64,000 nt of DNA from Mycobacterium branderi (lineage in GTDB: Bacteria > Actinomycetota > Actinomycetes > Mycobacteriales > Mycobacteriaceae), in assembly GCF_010728725.1 (NCBI RefSeq), contig NZ_AP022607.1:248001-312000 (forward strand), read 5' to 3'. Under the pieces are notes generated by a model that made no database searches, was not told where the DNA came from, and saw only the letters and a list, made by a program, of their open reading frames with translations. A program made the position numbers and the translations under genes. Shown here one piece after another: positions 15,949 through 24,003 of the stretch. How positions within the stretch are numbered: position 1 is the first letter of the stretch; each line of letters opens with the position of its first letter.

Positions 15949-16650
15949 TCACCCGAGTTCGTCGATCAGCGCCTCGATCCGGTGCGCGGTGGCGGGATCG
16001 AGTGCTTGGTCCGCCTCGACGGCCTCGACGAATTCGGTTGTCATACCCAGCGCGGCGGCAATGTCGGCCAGCGTCAGGTTGGCCGCGCGGCGCGCGGCAT
16101 ACAGCCGCTGCCCGAGCGTGGCGCCCGGGGCGCTCGCGGCGCGCCGCATCAACTCGTCATAGCGGCTGCGTACCACACCGAGCGCTTTGACCACCGGCGT
16201 CGACCCGCCGCTGTGGCGCACCGCCCGCGCGGTGATCCCTTCCAGCCGTCGCAGATCCGCCAACACGATTGCGATGCGTCGCGGCCAGGCGGCATCCGCC
16301 GGGGGCGGCAGTTCCTCGATCGCGTCATCGACGCGGGCCAGCGCCAATTCGACAGCGTCGGCCACCACGGACGCGTCAGCGCCGTCGCCCCCCGGGGTGG
16401 GCGGCTCCCCCACCTCGGCGCCTGCCCGGATCCGCGCTATAGTTCCGGCCGGCCACTGCAAAAGTTCCTCGAGGGTGTGCCGGGTGCGCTCCCGCGGCCA
16501 GGCACGCCCCTTCTCGAACGCGATCAGGGCCGCGGCCGTGATCACCTTGCGTCGGGCGAGCTCACGCTGCGAGATGCCCAATTCATTGCGGCGAGCAGCC
16601 ACGGCGGCTCCCGCCCGGGCTATCCCGGGGTCGACCGCGCCCTCGCCCAC
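15949..16650 (-). CDS. XRE-family transcriptional regulator (Rv0023-like)
   Basis: Two helix-turn-helix segments are visible: one near the N-terminus (RRNELGISQRELARRKVITAAALIAFEKG) and one near the C-terminus (QRLYAARRAANLTLADIAAALGMTTEFVEAVEAD). They are joined by a helical linker, so a protomer could contact two half-sites. The GTG start at 16650 is chosen because earlier codons would run under the divergent whiB promoter; 233 residues fits the recalled size of Rv0023 (256). It is divergent from the WhiB gene and upstream of the ESX-associated genes, so it probably controls one or both. The inverted CAATAGCA/TGCTATTG arms in the intergenic region are candidate operators. Confidence 0.72.
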   Translation of the reverse strand: MGEGAVDPGIARAGAAVAARRNELGISQRELARRKVITAAALIAFEKGRAWPRERTRHTLEELLQWPAGTIARIRAGAEVGEPPTPGGDGADASVVADAVELALARVDDAIEELPPPADAAWPRRIAIVLADLRRLEGITARAVRHSGGSTPVVKALGVVRSRYDELMRRAASAPGATLGQRLYAARRAANLTLADIAAALGMTTEFVEAVEADQALDPATAHRIEALIDELG

Positions 16651-16835
16651 CGCGTCAGTGTAGCCAGCAACGCCGCGCCTACAGCTTCGTTCAAGGCGGT
16701 GTCTGGTGCGCCGGCGGGCGCAATAGCAACGTAAGTGCCGCAGTCGGCGGAATTTATCGCTAACTATTGCGGTGCTAAAGAATGGTGCTATTGTTTGGTG
16801 CGTTGGTAGCACCGGCTCAGTGGGAGGAGCGGCAC
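16651..16835. promoter_or_regulatory. Divergent promoter region with inverted CAATAGCA / TGCTATTG
   Basis: This region separates the XRE gene (minus) and the whiB gene (plus) and is visibly more AT-rich than its surroundings. CAATAGCA at 16721-16728 and TGCTATTG at 16786-16793 form perfect 8-base inverted arms 57 bases apart, and the intermediate sequence repeats parts of them (CTATTGCGGTGCTA). This looks like multiple half-sites for the adjacent XRE protein, allowing autoregulation and control of whiB. Confidence 0.5.
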
Positions 16836-17117
16836 GTGGCAGTGACACTGGATGCGCCCCGGGGGCTGACCAGCCCGCCATGCTTGTCCGATCCCGACCG
16901 GTGGGCCGCCGGCGGAGACGACCCCGAACTCAAGGCGCTGTGCCGGGCCTGCCCGAGGCGCTGGCTGTGCGCCAGAGAGGCCCTGAAGACACCGGGCGCT
17001 CAGGGCATGTGGTCGGCGGTGCACATCCCCAAAGCCGGCCGCGGGCGCACTTTCGCGCTGCGACAGCTGCGCTCCCTGGCCGCCCACGGCGGATACCAAC
17101 TCGACGACAGCGCCTAG
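16836..17117 (+). CDS. WhiB-family iron-sulfur regulator (WhiB5-like)
   Basis: The GTG at 16836 has a perfect GGAGGAG ribosome site 6 bases upstream. The 93-residue protein contains the four WhiB cysteines (PPCLSD, then CRACPRRWLC) that bind a [4Fe-4S] cluster. The conserved turn is GMWSAVH instead of the usual G(V/I)WGG, and a basic tail follows (KAGRGRTFALRQLRS). WhiB proteins act with sigma factors as redox- or NO-sensitive regulators. It stands head to head with an Rv0023-like gene, as whiB5 does in M. tuberculosis (recalled). It is shorter than WhiB5 there, so I give no symbol. Confidence 0.85.
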   Translation: MAVTLDAPRGLTSPPCLSDPDRWAAGGDDPELKALCRACPRRWLCAREALKTPGAQGMWSAVHIPKAGRGRTFALRQLRSLAAHGGYQLDDSA

Positions 17118-17769
17118 CCCCGCCCGGCGTGGCTTACCCGAATTGGCAGCCGATGACGGCGCCACCGCTGGGCGCTCACCCCGCGCCCAACCATTCACCA
17201 TGCCCAGCGCACAGGCGTTTAGTCACTGATAGCGGTTGTGCTGAGGCCCGGGACGTCAGGCCCGGGCGCGGCCGGACGAGCGCGGCGTCCGGGCTTCGCG
17301 CTTGTGCGCCGCCGAGCACTCATCCGCCATCGCCCTGGAGCATGACCCAACGATGCCGCACAAGTTCACGCCCCGGTCCGGCGCTCACCCCGCGGTGGCG
17401 CAGCGAACCATCCCGTGTATCAGCCGAATTGACCGTCCACGGTGTTCCGGGCCGCCGACCACGATTGCGGGCACGGCTGCACCATGCACCACCACCACGT
17501 GCGCGCGGTGGTGCGTCCGGTTCCGAAGGCTGCGCTTTGCCGGCATCGGTTGACGACCAACCGGACGCGATTCGGTGCGGCAGGCGGCCGGCAGCGCGTT
17601 GCCGGCGCACCAAAACCCCAGCATTGGTACGGAATTTGGCCCCGGGTGAGCATGACGTCACCGGCGGTTCTGCGCCGGCATGGCGTTTCGGGCGCGAAGA
17701 CCGCCCGCGATGCTCTGCGGCGTGTCATCAACGAAAAGTGCTGCCGCTAAGGCATGCTCCCCCACAGGG

Positions 17770-17812
17770 TGACGGATATCCGTCCCCGGCCGGACATGAC
17801 GGATATCCGTCT
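17770..17812. promoter_or_regulatory. Two copies of the 14-bp palindrome GACGGATATCCGTC
   Basis: The perfect palindrome occurs at 17771-17784 and 17798-17811, start-to-start 27 bp (about 2.5 helical turns), each preceded by T. The half-site TGACGGA reappears as an inverted pair at 20743-20749/20758-20764, in front of the regulator gene at 19965-20726. A dimeric DNA-binding protein could bind both places. Rep, ParA partner, or that regulator are the candidates. Confidence 0.6.
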
Positions 17813-17933
17813 GATGGCACGCAGCGCCACGAAAGGAGGTCCACCACAACAGCCCACCGGAGCGGCTGCATACCGAAACCCACTCCAGAGGTTCATCTGA
17901 CAACGCGGCGTTAGCGCCCTTAAGAACGGCAAA

Positions 17934-17956
17934 ACCCTCGGCCATTGACCGAGGGT
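17934..17956 (+). terminator. Stable hairpin (8-bp stem) upstream of the rep-like gene
   Basis: ACCCTCGG and CCGAGGGT flank a 7-base loop; the stem is perfect. A second perfect hairpin (GTCGAG/CTCGAC around a 6-base loop) follows at 17964-17981. There is no T-run, so intrinsic termination is uncertain. The tandem arrangement 45-90 bases ahead of the rep-like start could also serve attenuation or antisense-RNA control. Confidence 0.4.
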
Positions 17957-18025
17957 CCACCGTGTCGAGTTGCAGCTCGACGACAGGTGCTTTCGCGGAC
18001 ACCCCCCACGCCTGAAGGGAATCGC

Positions 18026-19246
18026 ATGAAAGGCAGATTCCACGGTAGCGCACGCCCTGCACCGGGTCTAGTCACCACACACCGTGAATCCACGCCCACC
18101 ACGATCATCCACCCCTACCGGGGCTCGAGCCGGCACACCCGGCGCCGCGGTACCGCCCACACCGCACCGGTGTGGATCCGGCGAATCAGCGCGAGCTGTG
18201 CCGATCGGGTTCCGGCGATCACGCTCGACACCGAGGCGCCCTGGGCGGCGATCCCGTGCTGGAGCGGCGGCGCTGACGAGTGGGCGCGCACCACCGTCAC
18301 GCATGCCTATCTGCAGCACTACGACACGCTCGTGCGGCCCCAGATGCCGGGTAACCCCATCAGTCTGGAAACGCTGGTCAAAGTCGCGGCGGCGCGCGCA
18401 CGATTCGCCGATCATCGCACCGGGCGGCAATGCCGGCCCACCAATGCCACATTGGCCGAAATCACCGGGGTTTCGGTCCGCACCGTTCAGCGAGCCTCCA
18501 CGGCGCTGCGGCTGCTTGGCGTGGCCACGGAGGTGCTGCGGGGTCGTCAGCGGACGCGGGCGGAGCGCTACGCCAGCTGGCGGGTCGGTGATAGCGGGCG
18601 CGGCTGGGCGTCGGTGTGGGCGTTGCACGACTTGCGATTTCGGGTGCTGTCACCCCATCCCGGAGGGTCATCAGTTAAGAAAAAACCCTCTCGTAAAACA
18701 AAAATCACTACCGCACCCCGGCGCCCCGGCGCCGGTCGGGGCGCCGCCAAGCGGCGCCCTAACCCAGACGGCCCTGGCCTCGCCCTGGCAAACCGATGGG
18801 TCAACGACCAGCAAAGCCCGCCCTGGGCCCGGCGGTACCACACGGGCCGACCGTGGGCCCGGATCCTGGCTGGTCCGGCACGGCACGGCTGGTCGCCGCG
18901 GGACATCAATCAGCTGATCACGGACTGGATCGGTACCGGGCACTGGATGCCCGATAGCCCTCACAAGCCGATCGGCCTGTTGGGTGCGATCTTGGCCTGG
19001 CACGACAACCTCGATGAACGTCCGGCGGCGGCCGATGTGGCCCGCGAGCTGGCGGAATTGGCAGCGGCGCGTGCTCGCGTCGCCGAGCAGATCGCCCGGC
19101 GCGAGCAAGCCGAGCGAGCGCGTGAAGCGGGCCGCGAGGCGCTCAACGGGCCGGGGCATGCCGCCGCCCGCGAGGCGCTCGCCCAGATCGCACAGCGAGC
19201 CAAAAGGCGCCGATCCGGCGGTTGTGGACGGGAGCACACGCCGTGA
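18026..19246 (+). CDS. Putative replication initiator (Rep-like, helix-turn-helix)
   Basis: The ATG at 18026 has GAAGGGA 6 bases upstream. The 406-residue basic protein has a helical domain with a clear helix-turn-helix (NATLAEITGVSVRTVQRASTA) at about residues 147-167. A Lys/Arg-rich linker and a C-terminal helical region with an Ala/Arg coiled coil (AELAAARARVAEQIARREQAERAREA) follow. This resembles Rep-type proteins of actinobacterial plasmids and integrative elements. Support comes from context: regulatory palindromes upstream, a parA pair downstream and other plasmid genes nearby. Its stop overlaps the start of the WhiB fusion gene by 4 bases. A large transcriptional regulator is the main alternative. 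Confidence 0.55.
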   Translation: MKGRFHGSARPAPGLVTTHRESTPTTIIHPYRGSSRHTRRRGTAHTAPVWIRRISASCADRVPAITLDTEAPWAAIPCWSGGADEWARTTVTHAYLQHYDTLVRPQMPGNPISLETLVKVAAARARFADHRTGRQCRPTNATLAEITGVSVRTVQRASTALRLLGVATEVLRGRQRTRAERYASWRVGDSGRGWASVWALHDLRFRVLSPHPGGSSVKKKPSRKTKITTAPRRPGAGRGAAKRRPNPDGPGLALANRWVNDQQSPPWARRYHTGRPWARILAGPARHGWSPRDINQLITDWIGTGHWMPDSPHKPIGLLGAILAWHDNLDERPAAADVARELAELAAARARVAEQIARREQAERAREAGREALNGPGHAAAREALAQIAQRAKRRRSGGCGREHTP

Positions 19247-19920
19247 CCGCGGCGGACGAGACGGCTGCTGGTTCACTGCCGGGGCCGTCGTGGCGCGATG
19301 AGCCCGCGTGCCGGCGCGACCCCGATCGCTGGTTCGACAAGCGCAACCGACGCTACGCACTCGAACAGTGCCTGTATTGCCCGTGGCGAAGTTGGTGTGC
19401 CGGCCAGGCCCTCGCCGACAAACGCAATTGGGGCATGTGGGCCGGGATCTGGATCGACGTCGGCAAGCACCGCGCGGTGGCGGATCGCCTGCGCGCGATC
19501 GCCAATCCCGGCACCGACCCGCGCCATGCAGGTGATGCAGCGCACTCCCCCACTCCCCCACTCCTGGGGGTCAGTTCGCTGGAGATCGCCCCGCCGGTAT
19601 CGGTGGCCGCCCTGGTCGAAATGCGTTGCGCCGGGCACTGCGAAGTCATGGCATCGCGCTGCCGCTACACCCACGACCGGATCCGTTCCCGGATAACGGA
19701 TTGCGAGTGGCGGCAGGCAGGCGATGCGTCGCTGGCCTACGCGGTGTGCGTCGAATGCGACGCAGAGCTGGCCGGACTGGACCGCGCGCAGGCACGGCGA
19801 CTGGGCTATCTGGTCGATTCGGGGTCCGATGCGGCCGACGTCCCGTTCTTTTGGCGGCAGACGCACTGGAGGCTGCTGAAGCCCAACGGCACCCTCGCGA
19901 AGACCGCGGCGGCGGCTTGA
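19243..19920 (+). CDS. WhiB-like protein with a Cys-rich C-terminal extension
   Basis: The GTG start overlaps the stop of the rep-like gene (GTGA). Residues about 15-85 are a WhiB domain: Cys in DEPACRRDPD, then CLYCPWRSWC and GMWAGIWI, giving the four cluster ligands and the usual turn. After a Pro/Ser linker the last 110 residues form a second, unfamiliar domain with several cysteines (RCAGHC, SRCRY, TDCEW, VCVEC) that could bind zinc or a second cluster. At 225 residues it is more than twice the size of normal WhiB. It is presumably a regulator belonging to the plasmid backbone. Confidence 0.75.
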   Translation: MTAADETAAGSLPGPSWRDEPACRRDPDRWFDKRNRRYALEQCLYCPWRSWCAGQALADKRNWGMWAGIWIDVGKHRAVADRLRAIANPGTDPRHAGDAAHSPTPPLLGVSSLEIAPPVSVAALVEMRCAGHCEVMASRCRYTHDRIRSRITDCEWRQAGDASLAYAVCVECDAELAGLDRAQARRLGYLVDSGSDAADVPFFWRQTHWRLLKPNGTLAKTAAAA

Positions 19921-19964
19921 TGCAGTTCGGCCCGACACAGCCAACGATGGGACTCGACGGCCCG

Positions 19965-20726
19965 TCAACGCGGAGAAGTTGTGCGGCCCAGCTCGGCGAA
20001 TTGGTTACGCAACTTGTCGATTCGTGCCAGCAGGTGATGCACCGCATGCGGTCGCGGACCCTGCAGTGCGATGACAGCCGGCGCCGTGCGCAATTCAGCG
20101 GCCGCCAGGCCGAGAATCACCATGGTGGCCGGCGTCAGCTCGCCGTCGCGAGCGTCGACCGCCAGCTCGTCGAGCCACTCCCGGCCCTCCCCCTCCAGTT
20201 CGTAGCGGTCGGCGGCGGCGGTCAGGCTGCTGATCGCCTCGCTCAGCTCCGCCCGGTTGTGATCTATCCACGCATGCTCGGCGGCGGCGCGCTCCTGGCC
20301 GTCGCGATTCGCATGTCGCGCTGCGCGCGTGATCTTCTCGTCGGGGCGGTCGTAGCGCAGCAGCGCCTCGAGCCGGTCGATGCGGTCCAGGACTCCCTGC
20401 TTGCCGACGCCGATCTGAGCGCCGAGCTGGGCAAGGGGCAGGCCCCGCGCGCGGCCCGCCTTCAGCAGTTGCAATTCGCGCCGCCGGTCCTCCCACCAAA
20501 GCCAGGTGAGCAGGATCAGCGCATCGCACACCTCGGCCTGCAGTACCCATGTCGGGATCTGCGGTCCGCTGTAAGTGCGCAGGTAGTCCAGGATTTCGCG
20601 GGGATCGGAATCGGGCGCGTCGGGAAGCATTTCCCGGTGCGGGTCGTCGATTTTCGTGCGCCGGCCGGCGATCCTGGCGATCGTTCGCTCGACCTCGCAG
20701 CGATGGATCCTGGGTCGCGTTGCCAC
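19965..20726 (-). CDS. Putative DNA-binding regulator of the plasmid-like backbone
   Basis: This is a 253-residue helical, strongly charged protein. A likely helix-turn-helix is RGLPLAQLGAQIGVGKQGVLDRIDRLEALL (about residues 93-122). The flanking regions are long helices with many Arg and Glu. It converges with the WhiB fusion gene and starts with GTG just beside a nested inverted repeat (20730-20764) whose outer half-sites match the palindromes upstream of the rep-like gene. That makes it a good candidate for the protein binding both. I do not recognise a named family. Confidence 0.6.
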   Translation of the reverse strand: MATRPRIHRCEVERTIARIAGRRTKIDDPHREMLPDAPDSDPREILDYLRTYSGPQIPTWVLQAEVCDALILLTWLWWEDRRRELQLLKAGRARGLPLAQLGAQIGVGKQGVLDRIDRLEALLRYDRPDEKITRAARHANRDGQERAAAEHAWIDHNRAELSEAISSLTAAADRYELEGEGREWLDELAVDARDGELTPATMVILGLAAAELRTAPAVIALQGPRPHAVHHLLARIDKLRNQFAELGRTTSPR

Positions 20727-20729
20727 GCC

Positions 20730-20764
20730 GTCAGTATTTCACTGACGGATAGAAACCTCCGTCA
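20730..20764. promoter_or_regulatory. Nested inverted repeats at the promoter of the regulator gene
   Basis: GTCAGT-ATTTC-ACTGAC (20730-20746) overlaps TGACGGA-8 bases-TCCGTCA (20743-20764). Both are perfect. The second carries the same half-site as GACGGATATCCGTC at 17771 and 17798. It lies immediately upstream of the minus-strand gene's GTG start, so autorepression is plausible. Confidence 0.55.
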
Positions 20765-21954
20765 ATTGCGCCGGAATGCGTTGGGCGCCGCCACAAATGG
20801 GGCTCTCAGGGCGGCCGGCATCGGCTTGGTGGGCGCATAGAACGTGCCTGAATGCCCTTGCCGCTCCCCTTCTTTCGTCACGTGACGCATTGTTTGCGCT
20901 GGTGACGCCCTGCCGCACCGCTCTGAAGTTACCATGGGTGACATCCGTAGAGCCATACCGACCACCGGTTCGGTGCGGGTTTACGGGGTTGCGCGGCAGA
21001 CGATTGCGTCGCGTGCTCTCACCGCAATTTCGGCGCGGGTCCGGGGCCAGACAGTGACCATTGCAACAGCGCCTATGGACTACAGTGCCGATGCGCGACC
21101 ACTCGCTGCAATGGCCTACCCTGCATGCGAGCACATTCCGGCCACCGCCGCTAACGCAACAGAGTGGCCGACTCCGGTGTGTACTTGGGTCGCAACCGAT
21201 CCCAGCATGGCATGCGCGGCTACGTACTGTGTGGCGAGGATTACGGAGCCGACGGTGGCGGCCGCGATGGTGGTTGTTACGTGGGCCCAAAGTCGACACG
21301 CTGTAACTGCCATCGCACGCGATTGGGTTGTCGGGAAAATGGTGCCGCCAATCGGGCTGGCAGCATGCGTGCAAGTGCGGCGCAACGCCGACAAGCGGAT
21401 GTCCAATGCAGTTTGCTCTGTCATGATGGTGCAGGTCTGCTCCATGGTTGCATACCTGGCATCGGCCGCCATTGCAGCCATGGTATCGGATCAGGTATTC
21501 GATCAGGTATCGGACCAGGTGTGTATCGCAGTGATGGCTAAGGCGTTGGATGCCATTGAGTCCGAGGTCATACCGCAGATTAACGCCGCCGGGCGGGACG
21601 GGGTGGACACCTCCACAACCGGCGAAACGCGGTGCGCAGCTGCCTTCACAGCCGGCTACCACGCACCGGGGAGCACTCGGCACGGAGCCCGTAATGCCAC
21701 TTTGCGGGAGGTGTGGAGCCGTACGTAGGGGAGTAGCCAGGCCGCGCCAGACCCAGGAATGGGTGCGCGAACCTGCGTCGCCATTGCGTGTCTCAGTTTG
21801 GTGAACGTTGCGGCAACAGTGTGTCGCCGAATTGCGCACCGCGCGTGGCCCGCTACGCTGGGGTGGCCATGAACGACTATGTAGCAGAACGCCATACGGC
21901 GTATTGCCTGCCATGGCTTAGTCCGTTCTCATTCCAGCTGGTGGAGGGCCTAGT
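20765..21954. other. 1.2-kb region of unclear content before parA
   Basis: A plus-strand frame of 264 codons (20934-21728) is open throughout but its translation is an irregular mix of Ala, Met, Cys and Val with no family resemblance. The opposite strand holds overlapping frames of the same quality. ATG/CAT-containing short words (GCATG, CCATGG, GGATGCC) recur often, and a three-unit 12-bp tandem repeat lies at 21483-21518. It may be a centromere-like or replication region, or a rapidly evolving gene. I cannot support a CDS. A ribosome site GGAGGG near 21943 belongs to parA. Confidence 0.35.
21483..21518. repeat. Three tandem 12-bp repeats (iteron-like)
   Basis: The units gtatcggatcag, gtattcgatcag and gtatcggaccag lie end to end, each differing from the first at one or two positions. 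They are about 440 bases upstream of parA. If translated they read VSDQVFDQVSDQ. Short tandem repeats next to a partition operon are often binding sites for the partition or initiator protein. Confidence 0.7.
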
Positions 21955-22926
21955 ATGTCGGACAGCATAGCCGCATGGGCCCCCACCGAGCCCGCTATCG
22001 ATTGGTCGCGTCTCGGCCATGTTTATGTGGTGGGCAATGGAAAGGGCGGAGTGGGCAAGACGACGACGAGTGCTCACCTGGGGGCGCTCGTGGCGTCGGA
22101 CGGCGTGCGCACACTGATCATCGACCTCAACGGGCAGGGCAACATCGCCCGGCTCCTGGGATTTGCCAACACAGACGACGACGACAAGGGCCGCAACCTG
22201 TTCAGCGCGGTGACGGCCGGCGCCCCGCTGACCCCGGTGCGCAACGTACGCCCGAATCTCGATGTCGTTCCCGGCGGCCAGTATGTGCGCAGGATCGGCT
22301 CGGTACTGTCTGCCGAGATGGGCAGCCGAGAGGACGCAAGAAGGGTCTTGCTGTCGCTGGCCGATTGCCTTCAGGCGGTCGCCAGTCAGTACCAGCTGAT
22401 CATCGTCGACTCTCCGCCGGAGAACCCGTTGTTGCTGCAAATCGCGCTATGCGCAGCTCGATTCGTCATCGTACCGATGCGAACTGACGGGACGTCGCGC
22501 GATGGATTGCGTGAACTGGCAATCGACATCCGTGCGATGCGCGAACACAATCCGTATCTGATGCTGCTCGCGGTGTTCGTGTTCGCCTCTGGTACAGGAG
22601 CGAGGAATATCCGGCGTGAGCTAGGCGAGGCCGTCTCGCAAGACCTCGGCCGTAACAGCGATCTCATGTTGAAGAGCTTCATCAGACAGTCCGAAGCTGT
22701 CGCGAAAGACATCGTCAAGTACGGCCGGCTTGCGCATGAGTTGGAGCAGGAAATCCAGAACAATCCCAGGCACTGGGAGCTGCGTCGCGGCACCGCAAGC
22801 ACCGCCACTGTTGTCAGCAGCACATCGCGCCCTGTGGCCGAGGATTTCGCGAAATTGGCGACCGAAATCTTCACGCGTGCCGGAAAACGACGGGCCGAAA
22901 TGATTGAGCGAGGAGACTGGCCGTGA
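21955..22926 (+). CDS. parA: ParA-family partition ATPase
   Basis: The deviant Walker A motif KGGVGKTTT lies at residues about 30-38, the Walker A-prime region reads LIIDLNGQGN (usually DxDPQGN), and Walker B is LIIVDSPP. The length, 323 residues, is normal for plasmid ParA without a long N-terminal HTH domain. ATP-dependent DNA binding and partner-stimulated hydrolysis would move plasmid copies to daughter cells. A GGAGGG ribosome site precedes the ATG. The stop overlaps the start of the next gene (GTGA), the usual arrangement for a two-gene partition operon. Confidence 0.9.
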   Translation: MSDSIAAWAPTEPAIDWSRLGHVYVVGNGKGGVGKTTTSAHLGALVASDGVRTLIIDLNGQGNIARLLGFANTDDDDKGRNLFSAVTAGAPLTPVRNVRPNLDVVPGGQYVRRIGSVLSAEMGSREDARRVLLSLADCLQAVASQYQLIIVDSPPENPLLLQIALCAARFVIVPMRTDGTSRDGLRELAIDIRAMREHNPYLMLLAVFVFASGTGARNIRRELGEAVSQDLGRNSDLMLKSFIRQSEAVAKDIVKYGRLAHELEQEIQNNPRHWELRRGTASTATVVSSTSRPVAEDFAKLATEIFTRAGKRRAEMIERGDWP

Positions 22927-23555
22927 CCAATCTGAAGCAACAAGACGTGCCGGCCGAGGACCTTTCGGACCTCGGCGCACCCGCCCCGCGAGGCGCCGGT
23001 CTGGCGGGACTTCTGAGCGGGCCACCGCCCGCGACGGAGCGCACCGACGCGCCGGCCGCCAACCGGGTGCCGGTCAACAGCATGGAAACCGCGCCGCCGC
23101 CGGCGCCCCCCGAGTCGGCGCGCGCGGAGGAATCTGCCCCGCGCCGGGGCCGCAAACCGGGCCGGCCCCGTACCCGGATGCGGCCGACATCTGCCGTCTA
23201 CGTCAGTCCCGGCGTCAAACAGCGGTTCGAGGCCTACCGCCACAAGCAGAAGGCCACCAACCTTCAGGTGGTGCTGGAAGCGATCAGCAGCAAGCACGAC
23301 CAGCTGGCCGAGATCATCCGCGACGCCACTTTCAACACCGCCCCGGTCAATCCACTTTTTCCGGCGGACCCTGCGGCGGTGCGCTACGTCGGCGGCGGCA
23401 GCGTGCAAATCGGCTTTTCGCCGACCCCCGAGCAAGAGGAAGTGATCGACCGGATCGGACGTGAGTTGGGTTTCGACACCCGGTCCACCTGGATAGCGCC
23501 GGTCCTCAACGCATTCCTGCCCGGCCGCAAGGACTCGCACCCGCAGCGTCCGTAG
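22923..23555 (+). CDS. Partition partner (ParB-like / centromere-binding protein)
   Basis: This 210-residue protein begins with a disordered Pro/Ala/Glu-rich part (about residues 1-70). A basic patch follows (RRGRKPGRPRTRMRP), then a strand-helix-helix segment SAVYVSPGVKQRFEAYRHKQKATNLQVVLEAI, which fits a ribbon-helix-helix DNA-binding fold. The C-terminal 80 residues have a beta element and helices. Its start codon overlaps parA by 4 bases. From the position and basic DNA-binding core it should bind the centromere and stimulate ParA. It lacks ParB-type CTP-binding motifs, so it is not a canonical ParB. Confidence 0.65.
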   Translation: MTNLKQQDVPAEDLSDLGAPAPRGAGLAGLLSGPPPATERTDAPAANRVPVNSMETAPPPAPPESARAEESAPRRGRKPGRPRTRMRPTSAVYVSPGVKQRFEAYRHKQKATNLQVVLEAISSKHDQLAEIIRDATFNTAPVNPLFPADPAAVRYVGGGSVQIGFSPTPEQEEVIDRIGRELGFDTRSTWIAPVLNAFLPGRKDSHPQRP

Positions 23556-23667
23556 CGGCGGGCGAACCGCCGCTCGCGCACAGGCGACCGGCCGGGGGAG
23601 AGGCGCGCAATCAGCACCGCCGCAGCATGCACCCGCCCCCGCAAATTGCGGATTGTGGGGCCCGCTT

Positions 23668-24003
23668 ATGACGATTAGTGCAAGTGAAGCCCGGAAGCGC
23701 CTCTTTCCGCTCCTCGAACAGGTCAACACCGACCATGAGCCCGTGCGCATCACATCCAGAGCTGGAGATGCGGTGCTTATGTCGGCCGCCGACTACGACG
23801 CGTGGCAAGAGACGGTCTACTTACTGCGTTCACCTGAAAATGCACGCCGCCTCATGGAGGCTGTAGCCCGGGACAAGACCGGCCGCGCCGGCCCGACGGG
23901 CTATACGAAGTCGATCGACGAACTCAAGGAGTTGGCCGGCGGCCAGGAGTGCGGGGTATCAACTTCGATCCTGATGCCTGGGACGATTTCCTGTTTTGGT
24001 TAG
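23668..24003 (+). CDS. relJ: RelJ/YefM-type antitoxin with lost stop codon
   Basis: [39 protein letters not shown] and [19 protein letters not shown] are the Phd/YefM antitoxin core, very like mycobacterial RelJ. It normally binds its operator and wraps the toxin. The expected end is LAGGQE followed by TGA; here the codon at 23950-23952 is TGC, so translation continues for 17 extra residues into the toxin gene and stops at 24003. The extension (CGVSTS...) is out-of-frame toxin sequence and unlikely to be functional. The ATG at 23668 is the conventional start. Confidence 0.85.
   Translation: MTISASEARKRLFPLLEQVNTDHEPVRITSRAGDAVLMSAADYDAWQETVYLLRSPENARRLMEAVARDKTGRAGPTGYTKSIDELKELAGGQECGVSTSILMPGTISCFG

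Larger units (their letters stand above)
17118..18025 (+). other. Non-coding 0.9 kb upstream of the rep-like gene
   Basis: No convincing gene lies here; the long frames on both strands have irregular, Arg/Pro/Cys-rich composition. The stretch contains GGCCCGGGACGTCAGGCCCGGG near 17250, the two GACGGATATCCGTC palindromes and two stable hairpins directly before the rep-like gene. An isolated strong ribosome site (AAAGGAGGT at about 17833-17841) lies without a following ATG or GTG at normal distance. Together with the position this is what one would expect of a replication-control region or plasmid origin, but that is inference. Confidence 0.4.

Noticed and set aside
16772..17914. 380-codon plus-strand frame overlapping whiB
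   Set aside because: The whiB frame has the ribosome site and four cysteines; this frame is irregular and runs through the regulatory palindromes.
20739..21914. 391-codon minus-strand frame before parA
   Set aside because: Extreme Arg/His/Cys content in random order and no ribosome site; competing frames exist on both strands, so no CDS is called.
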